NCBI GenBank assembly: GCA_022778805.1
Contig: JALFSN010000007.1
Span: 62,001-126,000 of the forward strand
Source of the DNA: Arcanobacterium sp.
Lineage (GTDB): Bacteria > Actinomycetota > Actinomycetes > Actinomycetales > Actinomycetaceae
Direction of reading: 5' to 3'
DNA: 64,000 nt
The position numbers and the translations under genes were made by a program. The notes under the pieces were generated by a model that was not told the origin of the DNA, ran no database searches, and saw only the letters and a program-made list of their open reading frames with translations. Positions 28,765-36,984 of the stretch are shown here, piece after piece. The stretch's first letter is position 1, and each line of letters starts with the position of its first letter.

Positions 28765-30237
28765 GTGTTGAGCATTCCACACCTGTATTCAAAAACCGTT
28801 GCCGTGCCTGAAATCTCAGCTCTTTCGGGGATTGTGCCAGACACTCCTGCCCTACTTGCCTGGCTCCATGGGGACGATGGCATGGTGGCAGCGGGCACGG
28901 CCGCGCGCCTCGACATTGCGGCTCCACGCACCGGCGGCAACAGCGCTCGCACGAACAGCTCAGCACAGAGTAACAGCTCAGCGCGCAGCGCTGCTTCCTC
29001 CCGATTCCACGACTCCCGATTCCACGAGGCCAGATGCTGGTGGGAAGCACTGCTGGATCAGGCCACTATTATTGACGACGTACAGCTCCCTGGCACAGGA
29101 TTGGTCGCTTTCGGATCTTTCAGCTTTTCCCCCGATTCTCCGGCTGGCTCAGCACTGATCGTTCCACAAGTAATAGTCGGAAAAAGGGGAACGTCCACAT
29201 GGCTCACTTTCATCGGCACCGATGCATCGCACCCATATACCAGCCTCTGCACGGAAGCACAACAGCTGCTTGATGCCGTCACGTCAACCTCTGGAATGTC
29301 TGACGCCACGTCTGCTGACGATGAGGGCAGCATCATGGCACGTATCAGCCGTGAAATCCCCAGCGAGGATCAGTGGATGGATCACGTGGCACAGGTTCGC
29401 AAGAGCATTCTTCACGGCGAAGCTGAAAAAGTCGTCCTCGCCCGAGAAGTCGAATTTAGTGCTGAGCAGGATCTCAATGTCCGCTCCCTCATACGCACAC
29501 TCAACCACGATTACCGCAATACCTGGGTGTTCGCAGTCGATGGCATGGTAGGAGCCACACCAGAAATGCTCGCCTCCACGCTTGCACCGGATGATCGCGC
29601 CGCAGAGCACCAGGCCACCGATACCGTGATGACGCGGGTACTCGCCGGCACTCTGCCACAAGATTCATCATCTGTTTTCCTCAATTCGCCGCGTGCACCC
29701 CACGAGGATAGCGACGCCGCCTTTACCAGCTCCCATAAAGATCGTGAAGAACACCGTTTAGCAGCCGAATCGGCGATACGAGCACTGGAACCACTGGCCA
29801 CTCTCACAATGGATGGCCCTTTCATTCTACGGCTGCCAAATGTTTTGCACTTTGCTACTGATATCTACGCTGCTCTCCATGACGGCGTCTCCATGTTTGA
29901 CGTGATTGCCGCTTTGCATCCGACGGCCGCCCTCGGAGGTACCCCACGCACGGCAGCTCTTGAACTCATTTCTCGCATAGAATCTCATGACCGAGACCGC
30001 TATGGTGCTCCCGTGGGCTGGATCTGCTCAGGGGGTGCTAGCCAGTGGGGTGTGGCTCTGCGCTGTGCCCGCATCACTGCCGCGCGCACGGCTCGTGCGT
30101 GGGTCGGGGCTGGCATTATAGCTGATTCACTGCCAGAGAGCGAACTTTTAGAAACCAAGGCAAAGTTACAGCCAATCATGGCAGCTCTCCACGCTGAGCC
30201 CGCTGAACCTGCTGAATCCGCTGACCCCACATTCTAA
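28765..30237 (+). CDS. menF: Isochorismate synthase (chorismate-utilising family)
   Basis: Converts chorismate to isochorismate, the branch point to menaquinone; 490 residues, cytosolic. Family motifs in order: KVVLAREVEF with the catalytic Lys near residue 225, GATPEMLAS, EEHRLAAESAI, LHPTAALGGTPR, and the C-terminal DRDRYGAPVGWI followed by ALRCARI. One oddity: the Mg-binding Glu of the usual GDGEF/W motif is missing and the segment reads GGASQW. Activity is therefore likely but worth testing. A Ser/Ala-rich insert lies near residues 55-80. It converges on the menC-menD operon; MenF, MenD and MenC carry out consecutive early steps. Confidence 0.88.
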   Translation: MLSIPHLYSKTVAVPEISALSGIVPDTPALLAWLHGDDGMVAAGTAARLDIAAPRTGGNSARTNSSAQSNSSARSAASSRFHDSRFHEARCWWEALLDQATIIDDVQLPGTGLVAFGSFSFSPDSPAGSALIVPQVIVGKRGTSTWLTFIGTDASHPYTSLCTEAQQLLDAVTSTSGMSDATSADDEGSIMARISREIPSEDQWMDHVAQVRKSILHGEAEKVVLAREVEFSAEQDLNVRSLIRTLNHDYRNTWVFAVDGMVGATPEMLASTLAPDDRAAEHQATDTVMTRVLAGTLPQDSSSVFLNSPRAPHEDSDAAFTSSHKDREEHRLAAESAIRALEPLATLTMDGPFILRLPNVLHFATDIYAALHDGVSMFDVIAALHPTAALGGTPRTAALELISRIESHDRDRYGAPVGWICSGGASQWGVALRCARITAARTARAWVGAGIIADSLPESELLETKAKLQPIMAALHAEPAEPAESADPTF

Positions 30238-30402
30238 AGCCCAAGCTCTCCTCACCTGGGCTGCACCTGCCCCCTCACCTGAGTTATACACCGCTGGGGC
30301 GCCGCGGCAATGCGGCATACGCAATACGGGATGTACGAGAGCACTGAGCGAAACGAGAGCACTGGACAAAAACACCGCTGCACTTATCACGCTCTGTATA
30401 CG

Positions 30403-32157
30403 CTATAGGCAGCTCGATGCCACAGCGTCACGCACCCGCGTGCGCAAATATGCTCGATGCTTGCGCATCACCGGCAGAGATTCGCGCTGCAACCCGACGT
30501 AGACAATCTCGATTCCCTCCGAATAGTTCTCCAGTGCCTGTGCACATGCGCGTGCACTACCATCCACAGTTCGGTATCGCACACTTTCACCGAGGCTTGC
30601 GGCGAACTGCGCAACGTTCAGTACTTTTTCCGTGCGAAATACTCGGTCAAATGCACACGCATCGCCCTGCCCATATTCCAGTGTGGAAAACAGTGAGCCA
30701 CCGCCGTCATCAGCGAGCACAATCTGCACGTTTCCTCGCATCTGCCCCGCAGTAGCAATCAGGGCACCCACATCGTGAATAAAAGCAAGATCGCCAAGGA
30801 CGACCCTCATGGCTCGCCCACGAGCCAGACTCATTCCAATCGCAGTGCTCACGGTACCGTCAATACCTGCCAGCCCACGGTTAGACTCATACACTGGCCC
30901 TGGAGCCGGAGCATAGAGATTGACCTCGCGAATAATCGAGGAAGCTGCCAGCAGCGTTGGAACTCGTTCGGCGTCACGATTAACTATCCGTGCAAGCCGC
31001 TGAAAATCCAATGTATCTGCGCTCGTTTCCCACTGTGTGATGCAATGCTCGGCTTGGCACGCAGCATGGCTCCACAGCGAAAACCAATCAGAATCTACCG
31101 CTAGCCACATGCCTAGTTCACGAGCAGCAATCACCTGAGACGCATTACCACTGACGTCGGTATACGTGGGAGGTTCATCGACGACGATGACTTCCACAGC
31201 GGGATCAGAGAGCAAAGCATTCACTTCTCGCGTGAGCGTGGGGTGCCCAATCACAATGGCGCGCTCAATGCGCCGGCGTAAGGGAAGTTGCTTATCCAGC
31301 ACAATCGGATGCGCACCTATGGCACTTGGCAAGGCTCGCATCAGCGTCGCCGGCTCTGCCAAAACTGGCACATGCGCAAACTGCGCCGCAAAATCAGAAG
31401 ATAAAAATCGCTGTACATCTCGATGGTAACGCCGCAGTTCCGGTAAGCGATCTCCGCTACCAGCAATCACCACTGTGTGTTTAGCTCGCCTCTTGACTTC
31501 CTTTTTAGTTTCCTTTAACTCATCGGCTCTGCTCTGTGCTCCACTCTCACCGCTATCTGCAGCGGGCGATAGCACTCCGAAACGTCGCACCAATGCATCC
31601 GTATCCCACCGTTCCTGCCTGAGAAGTGGCTCTCGAAAAGCGACATTCACGTGTACTGGCCCTGGCCCGCCAGCGAAGCCAACGCCATGTGCTACCCGAA
31701 TGGCACGGCGAAGGTGCCCGCGCAGTGCCACAATCGAACCGATATCCGTGGGGATATCCACCGATGCACACACCGAAGCTCGCAAGACTCCCACATGGTC
31801 ACTCGTCTGCGACGAGCGAACGCCTCGTAACTCGTGTGGACGATCGGCGCTGAGCACAATCATCGGCACTGCACTGTAGAAAGCTTCTTCAACTGCCGGA
31901 TGGAGATTGGCTACTGCGGAGCCAGACGTCGTGACGAGCGCCGCCGTCTTCCCAGCCTTGCCGCAGCCAAGCGCCACGAACCCTGCAACGCGCTCGTCAG
32001 TTTCGACGTAAAGCCGCACTAAACCAGCCATTTCTGCATCATATAACGCATACGCGAGCGGAGCCGAGCGAGACCCTGGGCACAGCACAAAATCTCGCAC
32101 CCCATATTCAATGCAGCTGGCCACAATTGCCCGAGCCGTCTCACTCGCCTCTCCCAT
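30403..32157 (-). CDS. menD: 2-Succinyl-5-enolpyruvyl-6-hydroxy-3-cyclohexene-1-carboxylate synthase
   Basis: Thiamine-diphosphate enzyme that joins 2-oxoglutarate and isochorismate in menaquinone synthesis; 584 residues. The N-terminal domain has DFVLCPGSRSAPLAYAL and the catalytic Glu in YVETDERVAGF. The C-terminal diphosphate site is VLGDLAFIHDVG followed by VLADDGGGSLFSTLEYG. The ATG at 32157 has the strong site GAGAGGGGAG just upstream; the ORF opens six codons earlier at a GTG lacking such a site. It follows menC after about 30 bp and converges on menF. Confidence 0.94.
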   Translation of the reverse strand: MGEASETARAIVASCIEYGVRDFVLCPGSRSAPLAYALYDAEMAGLVRLYVETDERVAGFVALGCGKAGKTAALVTTSGSAVANLHPAVEEAFYSAVPMIVLSADRPHELRGVRSSQTSDHVGVLRASVCASVDIPTDIGSIVALRGHLRRAIRVAHGVGFAGGPGPVHVNVAFREPLLRQERWDTDALVRRFGVLSPAADSGESGAQSRADELKETKKEVKRRAKHTVVIAGSGDRLPELRRYHRDVQRFLSSDFAAQFAHVPVLAEPATLMRALPSAIGAHPIVLDKQLPLRRRIERAIVIGHPTLTREVNALLSDPAVEVIVVDEPPTYTDVSGNASQVIAARELGMWLAVDSDWFSLWSHAACQAEHCITQWETSADTLDFQRLARIVNRDAERVPTLLAASSIIREVNLYAPAPGPVYESNRGLAGIDGTVSTAIGMSLARGRAMRVVLGDLAFIHDVGALIATAGQMRGNVQIVLADDGGGSLFSTLEYGQGDACAFDRVFRTEKVLNVAQFAASLGESVRYRTVDGSARACAQALENYSEGIEIVYVGLQRESLPVMRKHRAYLRTRVRDAVASSCL

Positions 32158-32187
32158 CGCTCCCCTCTCCGTCACTTCTCTGCCGTC

Positions 32188-33246
32188 TCACTTCTCTGCC
32201 GTCGAATCCATCCAGGTAAACTGCGCTTCATTACTCACGTATCCTCGCTCACGTAGATACGTCCACATGTCAGCAAGCCGTCGTTCCCAGCGCAATCGCA
32301 GCGGCGAGTCTACACTTATACCCACTTCACCCAGATTGTCAGGGTTCACATCACGCACGGCGATCTCTCCATCTGTCGGAAGCAGAGGAGCCGTGGTGAC
32401 GTCGTTTGCCAAGAGCTGTGCAGTGGCCAGTCCACAGGCGAAAGGGAGCTCTGGGAGGGCACTGGCACAGCGCAATCCCGCCTGCAACCCCGCTGAACTT
32501 TCCAAAGCAGAACTCACCACCACTGGCAGACCTAGCCGCTCTGCCAGCGCGAGCGCTGCCCGCACGCCTCCGAGTGGCTGATTTTTTATCACCACGAGAT
32601 CGGCCGCCTCAGCTGCCACCACTTGAAAGGGATCTGTAGAACGGCGAATCGACTCATCAGCGGCAATGGGCACAGATACCGAGCGGCGCACGTGCGCTAG
32701 CTCTGTCACACTCGCACATGGTTGCTCTACATATTCGAGCCCCGCAGCCGCCTGATCGAGCTGCGCAATCGCCGTTATCGCGTACTCCGCGCTCCAGCGC
32801 GCATTGGCATCGACACGGATGTTTGCGCGTGGCCCCAGCGCATCGCGTACGGCAGCCAAGCGCTCACAATCCTGCACAAGAGTCTGCCCCGATTCAGCAA
32901 TTTTCACTTTTGCCGTTTTCGCCACGCCGGCGCGCGCAATATCATAGGCAGTTTCCGGTGCAACCGCGGGAATCGTGACATTCACTGGAATAGCTGACCG
33001 CCTCATGGCAGGTAACCCATTGACGGCGGCGTCAATTCCGCCAATCAGCCAACGCGCTGAATACGGGACGTCGTAGTCCCAGAAAGGAGAAACTTCAGCC
33101 CAGCCAGCAGGACCGTGTATGATCAAACCTGAGCGCTGCGTGATCCCCCTAAATTTGTGTCGCATCGGCACACAATACCCGTACACCTGCAACTCGAAAC
33201 GCTGAGGCAAACGATAATCAGCATAAAATGTCGGTTCACTATCCAC
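32188..33246 (-). CDS. menC: o-Succinylbenzoate synthase
   Basis: Enolase-superfamily dehydratase making o-succinylbenzoate; 352 residues, cytosolic. Metal ligands are in NIRVDANARW, LEYVEQPC and IAADESIR; catalytic lysines are expected in KVKIAES and VVIKNQPLGG. The start is a GTG at 33246 with TAGAGT 6 bases upstream, so it is leaderless. It heads the menC-menD operon. The 219 bp upstream, toward groES, hold a short repeat array and the groES terminator. Confidence 0.92.
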   Translation of the reverse strand: MDSEPTFYADYRLPQRFELQVYGYCVPMRHKFRGITQRSGLIIHGPAGWAEVSPFWDYDVPYSARWLIGGIDAAVNGLPAMRRSAIPVNVTIPAVAPETAYDIARAGVAKTAKVKIAESGQTLVQDCERLAAVRDALGPRANIRVDANARWSAEYAITAIAQLDQAAAGLEYVEQPCASVTELAHVRRSVSVPIAADESIRRSTDPFQVVAAEAADLVVIKNQPLGGVRAALALAERLGLPVVVSSALESSAGLQAGLRCASALPELPFACGLATAQLLANDVTTAPLLPTDGEIAVRDVNPDNLGEVGISVDSPLRLRWERRLADMWTYLRERGYVSNEAQFTWMDSTAEK

Positions 33247-33252
33247 GCTGCC

Positions 33253-33258
33253 ACTCTA
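33253..33258 (-). promoter_or_regulatory. Leaderless -10 box of menC (TAGAGT)
   Basis: TAGAGT on the minus strand, 6 bases before GTG 33246, with no ribosome site. Confidence 0.6.
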
Positions 33259-33292
33259 CCCTGTGAAATAGTTCTGCAAAGCCGTAGCGCGA

Positions 33293-33338
33293 AGAAGCTA
33301 TGCTCTGAAAGCTATAAAAAGCTATACCGTGAAGCTAC
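33293..33338. repeat. AAGCTA(TA) repeat cluster upstream of menC
   Basis: The word AAGCTA occurs four times in 46 bp (GAAGCTATG, AAAGCTATA, AAAGCTATA, GAAGCTACA), spaced 10-13 bp, close to one helical turn. It lies about 35-80 bp upstream of the menC -10 box, where an activator or repressor could bind. Confidence 0.45.
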
Positions 33339-33382
33339 AGTGCCAAAGCAAACAACCTCTGAACGGACTGTGAAGCATAGAA

Positions 33383-33452
33383 ACGGGGTGGGCACGTGAT
33401 ACAACACGTGCCCACCCCGTGAGCTTGCGTCCGGCTTACCGGACGCAAGCTC
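33383..33452 (-). terminator. Two tandem perfect hairpins after groES
   Basis: Hairpin 1: a 14-bp perfect stem, GAGCTTGCGTCCGG (33421-33434) with its complement (33439-33452) and a 4-base loop. Hairpin 2, directly abutting: a 16-bp perfect stem ACGGGGTGGGCACGTG (33383-33398) with 33405-33420 and a 6-base loop. They begin 13 bases after the groES stop. On the minus strand the second is followed by TT and then mixed sequence, so the T-run is poor. Termination of groES is the simplest role. Confidence 0.75.
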
Positions 33453-33465
33453 CTACATCTCTAGC

Positions 33466-33762
33466 TCAGTGCTCCACAACGGCCAACACATCGCGAGCAG
33501 AAAGAATGATGTACGTATCGTCACCGTACGTCACCTCAGTGCCACCGTAACGCGAATAGATCACGGCGTCACCCTCTTTCACATCCATAGGGACGCGATT
33601 GCCATTGTCGTCAATGCGACCTGGGCCCACAGCGAGCACGACGCCTTCCTGGGGCTTCTCCTGAGCGCTGCCTGGTAGCACAAGGCCACTAGCAGTGGTT
33701 TCTTCTGCCTCAGCCTGTTTGATCACGATGCGATCTTCCAGAGGCTTAATGGATACCGACAT
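33466..33762 (-). CDS. groES: Co-chaperonin GroES
   Basis: A 98-residue lid of the GroEL folding chamber. The protein begins [20 protein letters not shown] and contains the mobile-loop region [18 protein letters not shown] and the ending [22 protein letters not shown] 33762 is preceded by GAAGGAAAGAAGGA. No groEL follows: the gene is closed by a double hairpin and then menC, whereas mycobacteria keep groEL1 immediately downstream. I see no CIRCE inverted repeat in the 313 bp upstream. Position near tsaD recalls the actinobacterial tsaD-groES-groEL1 order. Confidence 0.97.
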   Translation of the reverse strand: MSVSIKPLEDRIVIKQAEAEETTASGLVLPGSAQEKPQEGVVLAVGPGRIDDNGNRVPMDVKEGDAVIYSRYGGTEVTYGDDTYIILSARDVLAVVEH

Positions 33763-33884
33763 GCGGTTCCTTCTTTCCTTCGTTTATCCAACACAAAACT
33801 GGTTGAGCCCGCCGTCGCGGGGGTCGAGCCCACAGGCGCAGCATCAGCTACGCTCCATTGTTAGATTATTCGCAGCTTGCCCAA

Positions 33885-33992
33885 GCGGTCAATTTTCCTA
33901 CGGCCAAGCCGTAGATCAATCGCTGAGGGCGAAACCACGAACACCGTTAGAGGAACGGTTAAGGAGGTGTTTTTGTTCCACGTACCGCGGAA
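33885..33992. other. Structured non-coding segment between groES and the methyltransferase gene
   Basis: The 313-bp gap holds several stems in a row. An outer GCCC/GGGC plus AGCG/CGCT pairing encloses a perfect 7-bp hairpin CTACGGC-CAA-GCCGTAG. Then comes ACCGTT-AGAGG-AACGGT, then an AAGGAGGTGTTTTT stretch and a GTTCC/GGAAC pair. The segment is not coding by any family likeness I recognise. It could be a leader RNA of the plus-strand methyltransferase gene or a small RNA; I recognise no known riboswitch. Confidence 0.35.
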
Positions 33993-34075
33993 CGTCAGCG
34001 ATCACGCGCCAGCGAGGTACTCCCCAACTTTCGTGAAAATCGCAGCATCGCAGGTGCGTGTGCGAAAATCAGGAT

Positions 34076-35659
34076 GTGAGTGTTCACGATCTCTTTGACA
34101 TCCGCTCGCAGCAGGCGAGCGGCGGCGATAGCAGTGCATGCGGCTCCCCTATCCAGCCTCGCTGGACTGATGCGCTGCAGGCCATTGACCAGATCGACTA
34201 TTCCCCTGGCCGCGAATTTGAGCTAAACACCCAGCTGCGCCAGGCTGGCTTCGACGCCTCAACTCGCGCCGAAATCCTCACCCAAGCACAGCTGAGAGTG
34301 CAAGCACAAGAGAAATTTGGAGACCTCGCCTCTCGCATGATCTTCACCCGTACCGGACTCGAACAGGCTACCCGCCACAGTATTGCCCAACAGCACGCCA
34401 CTCATTTCGCCACTCACGGCATTCACCATGTGCTCGAATACGGTTGCGGCATCGGAGCAGATTCACTCGCTTTTGCACGAGCAGGACTGCAGGTAAGTGC
34501 CATCGAAATCGATGAAGATACGGCTATGGCGGCTGCATACAATGTGCGTTCTTTCCCCAACGCTCAGGTGATTCACGCCGATGCCAGCACTCTCGTCTCC
34601 AACACTCTCCTCTCCAGCGGCGATGCACCGAATCTCGCTCACTCATCTGCTGTGCCACCCGCTGTGTTGCGATGGGATGCTGCCACGCGCCGTATTCAGC
34701 GTTTTCCACTGCAAAATTTCTCTCCGGCACCTAGCGAGGCCGATGCCCTGTGGCTCGATCCTGCGCGGCGAACGAACGGACGGCGACTGCAAAGCCCTGA
34801 GGACTGGCAGCCGCCGCTTTCCACAGCCATCATTCTCGGAGAGTACTTCCAGGCAGCGGGAATAAAGGTTGCCCCTGGAATTGATTACCGCCATCTGCCG
34901 CCGCACGCTTTCGTGCAGTGGATATCGCAGCGGCGCGAGCTCGCAGAGGCCGTGCTATGGTTGGGCTCCGCCGCTCCCGCTCCAGGCCGACAGGCCGTAA
35001 TCATCGCGCCACATTCCTCAGATGCACGAGAATTTCCCCCGCTGCCGTCACGCCTGGATAATGCTGCAAGAGATGCAGCCGGCAGCTACTCCGCCTGCTG
35101 CCAGCCGAACGATCCAGCGCCATATGTAGAACCTGGCGAGCTGCAACGATTTATTATTGACCCCGATCCAGCCATTGTTCGCTCTGGCGCCTTAGCCGCA
35201 TATGCTCAGCAGCAGCGCTTTCACACCGTCAGCGCTAACATCGCCTATCTCACTGGGGATCACCCTGCTTCGCGCGAATTCGGCCAGAGTTTCACTGTGC
35301 TAACGACTTTTCCACTCAACCCTAAGCAGATTGGCAAAGAGCTACGAGCGCGCGGCGTCACCGCCGTCGAAATTAAAAAACGCGGCGTGGATATCTCCCC
35401 AGAAACTTTTCGCAAACAGCTCAAATTGGGCTCGTCCGCTGCCATGTACCGCCAACGTGCGGAGCATACATCAGCACCGGCTGCACCAGCTCTCCCTTCC
35501 GATATAGCTCCATCTGAGCGAGCTAGCTCTCAGTCAGCCCACACGCGCATGAATCGCCCAGAGCCAGAGCACTGGCCGAGTACCGTCACACTGATAATGA
35601 CGCCGCTACTCGGGAAACGCCGAGCTGTGCTGGCTGTGCCCGCCGCTCCTGCCTCATAA
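34076..35659 (+). CDS. Class I SAM-dependent methyltransferase with THUMP-like C-terminal domain
   Basis: A methyltransferase of about 527 residues. The SAM site is VLEYGCGIGADSLAFARAGLQVSAIEID, preceded by FTRTGLEQATRHSIAQQHA, which is typical of an actinobacterial family annotated with a THUMP-like domain. The acidic DALWLDPARR would be the catalytic region. The substrate is not established; RNA is likely from the THUMP-like part. The C-terminal part has GVTAVEIKKRGVDISPETFRKQL and ends in MTPLLGKRRAVLAVPA. The GTG at 34076 (GAAAAT 6 bases upstream) seems a better start than the GTG at 34058, but this is uncertain. Convergent with tsaD; the 164-bp gap shows nothing clear. Confidence 0.8.
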   Translation: MSVHDLFDIRSQQASGGDSSACGSPIQPRWTDALQAIDQIDYSPGREFELNTQLRQAGFDASTRAEILTQAQLRVQAQEKFGDLASRMIFTRTGLEQATRHSIAQQHATHFATHGIHHVLEYGCGIGADSLAFARAGLQVSAIEIDEDTAMAAAYNVRSFPNAQVIHADASTLVSNTLLSSGDAPNLAHSSAVPPAVLRWDAATRRIQRFPLQNFSPAPSEADALWLDPARRTNGRRLQSPEDWQPPLSTAIILGEYFQAAGIKVAPGIDYRHLPPHAFVQWISQRRELAEAVLWLGSAAPAPGRQAVIIAPHSSDAREFPPLPSRLDNAARDAAGSYSACCQPNDPAPYVEPGELQRFIIDPDPAIVRSGALAAYAQQQRFHTVSANIAYLTGDHPASREFGQSFTVLTTFPLNPKQIGKELRARGVTAVEIKKRGVDISPETFRKQLKLGSSAAMYRQRAEHTSAPAAPALPSDIAPSERASSQSAHTRMNRPEPEHWPSTVTLIMTPLLGKRRAVLAVPAAPAS

Positions 35660-35823
35660 GCTGAGCAGCCTGCTGGCGCTGGGCCGTTTCAACGGGCAGC
35701 CTGGTCTTTCAGCAGGCCGCCTGCGCACACCGAGCAATCTTTCAGTGCAGACACGGCCAGGAAAAGTGCCCAGAAGAAACGACCAGGAGAAACTGCAGGA
35801 AAACGGCCAGAGGCACTGACCCG

Positions 35824-36867
35824 TCAGCGGACAATCGTCACTTCACGCGGCAGACCGGTATCAACCGTGATGTCCAACGGCGACGGCTCCACGTTGTTGC
35901 GCACCATTTCCCAGCCCAGAGCAGCAATCATCGCGCCGTTGTCGGTGCAGTAGCGAATGGGCGGGATATGCACCGAGACGCCGCGGACTTTCGCACGCTC
36001 ATATGCCAGCTCCCGCAAGCGAGAATTAGCACTAAATCCTCCACCGATCACGAGCATATTTAGTCCTGCGTTATCGAGAGCTAAGAACGCTTTCGTAAGC
36101 AACGCATCTACCACGGCCTCCTGGAATCCAGCTGCGATATCTGCCGTACGCAATTCTTCGCCACGCGATTGCACTCCTTCAATGTAGCGAGCGACGGCAG
36201 TCTTCAAACCCGAGAAAGAATAGTCATAGAGATGGCTCTGCTTGTATTTCTCCCCCATGAGCGCCCGCGGGAATCGAATCGCCTCGCGGTCTCCCTCACG
36301 TGCCAACCGGTCAATATGCGGCCCTCCAGGATAAGGCAACCCGAGCAGACGTCCAACTTTGTCGAACGCCTCACCCGCAGCATCGTCAATAGTGCCGCCC
36401 AGTTCGGTGACGTCGGTGGCGATGTTGCGCACGTGCAATATGTGCGAATGCCCTCCACTCACAATCAGTCCAATGAACTCTTCCGGAAAATCTCCATTTA
36501 CAAGCTCATCTACCGCGATATGCCCGATGATGTGATTCACTCCGTAAAACGGCTTACCGAGCGCCAAAGCGAGCGCCTTCGCAGCCGACACCCCTACAGT
36601 GAGTGGCCCGACCAGACCTGGGCCAGCCGTCGCAGCCACCGCATCCACGTCTGAAAGCGCTACCCCCGCTTTCTCAAGCGCCGCATTCAACGTGGGCACG
36701 AATGCCTCCAAATGAGCTCGGGACGCAATTTCTGGAATAATACCGCCAAAACGCGCATATTCGTCCATGCTCGTAGCCGTCACGTCAGCGAGCAACTCGC
36801 CGTCACGCACGAGCGCCACACCCGTCTCATCGCAGCTTGTTTCAATTCCAAGAATTAGTTCATTCAC
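35824..36867 (-). CDS. tsaD: tRNA N6-adenosine threonylcarbamoyltransferase
   Basis: Transfers the threonylcarbamoyl group to A37 of ANN-decoding tRNAs together with TsaB and TsaE, both encoded about 7 kb away in this window. The ASKHA opening ILGIETSCDETGVALV, the metal-binding VNHIIGHIAVDEL (His-x3-His), the phosphate loop VSGGHSHILH and VIGGGFSANSRLREL are all present. I take the GTG at 36867 as start (347 residues): TAGAAT lies 7 bases upstream, while the longer frame to 36945 adds 26 residues with no family likeness and no ribosome site. In mycobacteria tsaD directly follows rimI; here the mutarotase gene and sdhCAB separate them. Confidence 0.96.
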   Translation of the reverse strand: MNELILGIETSCDETGVALVRDGELLADVTATSMDEYARFGGIIPEIASRAHLEAFVPTLNAALEKAGVALSDVDAVAATAGPGLVGPLTVGVSAAKALALALGKPFYGVNHIIGHIAVDELVNGDFPEEFIGLIVSGGHSHILHVRNIATDVTELGGTIDDAAGEAFDKVGRLLGLPYPGGPHIDRLAREGDREAIRFPRALMGEKYKQSHLYDYSFSGLKTAVARYIEGVQSRGEELRTADIAAGFQEAVVDALLTKAFLALDNAGLNMLVIGGGFSANSRLRELAYERAKVRGVSVHIPPIRYCTDNGAMIAALGWEMVRNNVEPSPLDITVDTGLPREVTIVR

Positions 36868-36874
36868 GGGCGAA

Positions 36875-36880
36875 ATTCTA
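36875..36880 (-). promoter_or_regulatory. Leaderless -10 box of tsaD (TAGAAT)
   Basis: TAGAAT on the minus strand, 7 bases before GTG 36867; decides the start. Confidence 0.6.
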
Positions 36881-36972
36881 GCACTATCGCCACAGATAAG
36901 CTGATCCTGATGGCCGCCGCTGGGGAGGATACCCATCGGCAACAATCGCCAATCGCCGTCACCAGCGGTTGC

Positions 36973-36978
36973 TATACT
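36973..36978 (+). promoter_or_regulatory. Leaderless -10 box of the mutarotase gene (TATACT)
   Basis: TATACT ends 6 bases before ATG 36985. With the tsaD box it forms a divergent pair of leaderless promoters about 95 bp apart. Confidence 0.65.
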
Positions 36979-36984
36979 TCAGAT

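Noticed and set aside
33763-33860. CIRCE or HAIR heat-shock operator upstream of groES
   Set aside because: GGTTGAGCCC and GGTCGAGCCC are similar but in direct, not inverted, orientation, and neither operator consensus is met.
33877-34098. Plus-strand 73-codon frame before the methyltransferase
   Set aside because: It spans the stem-loop region and overlaps the methyltransferase start; no recognisable protein.
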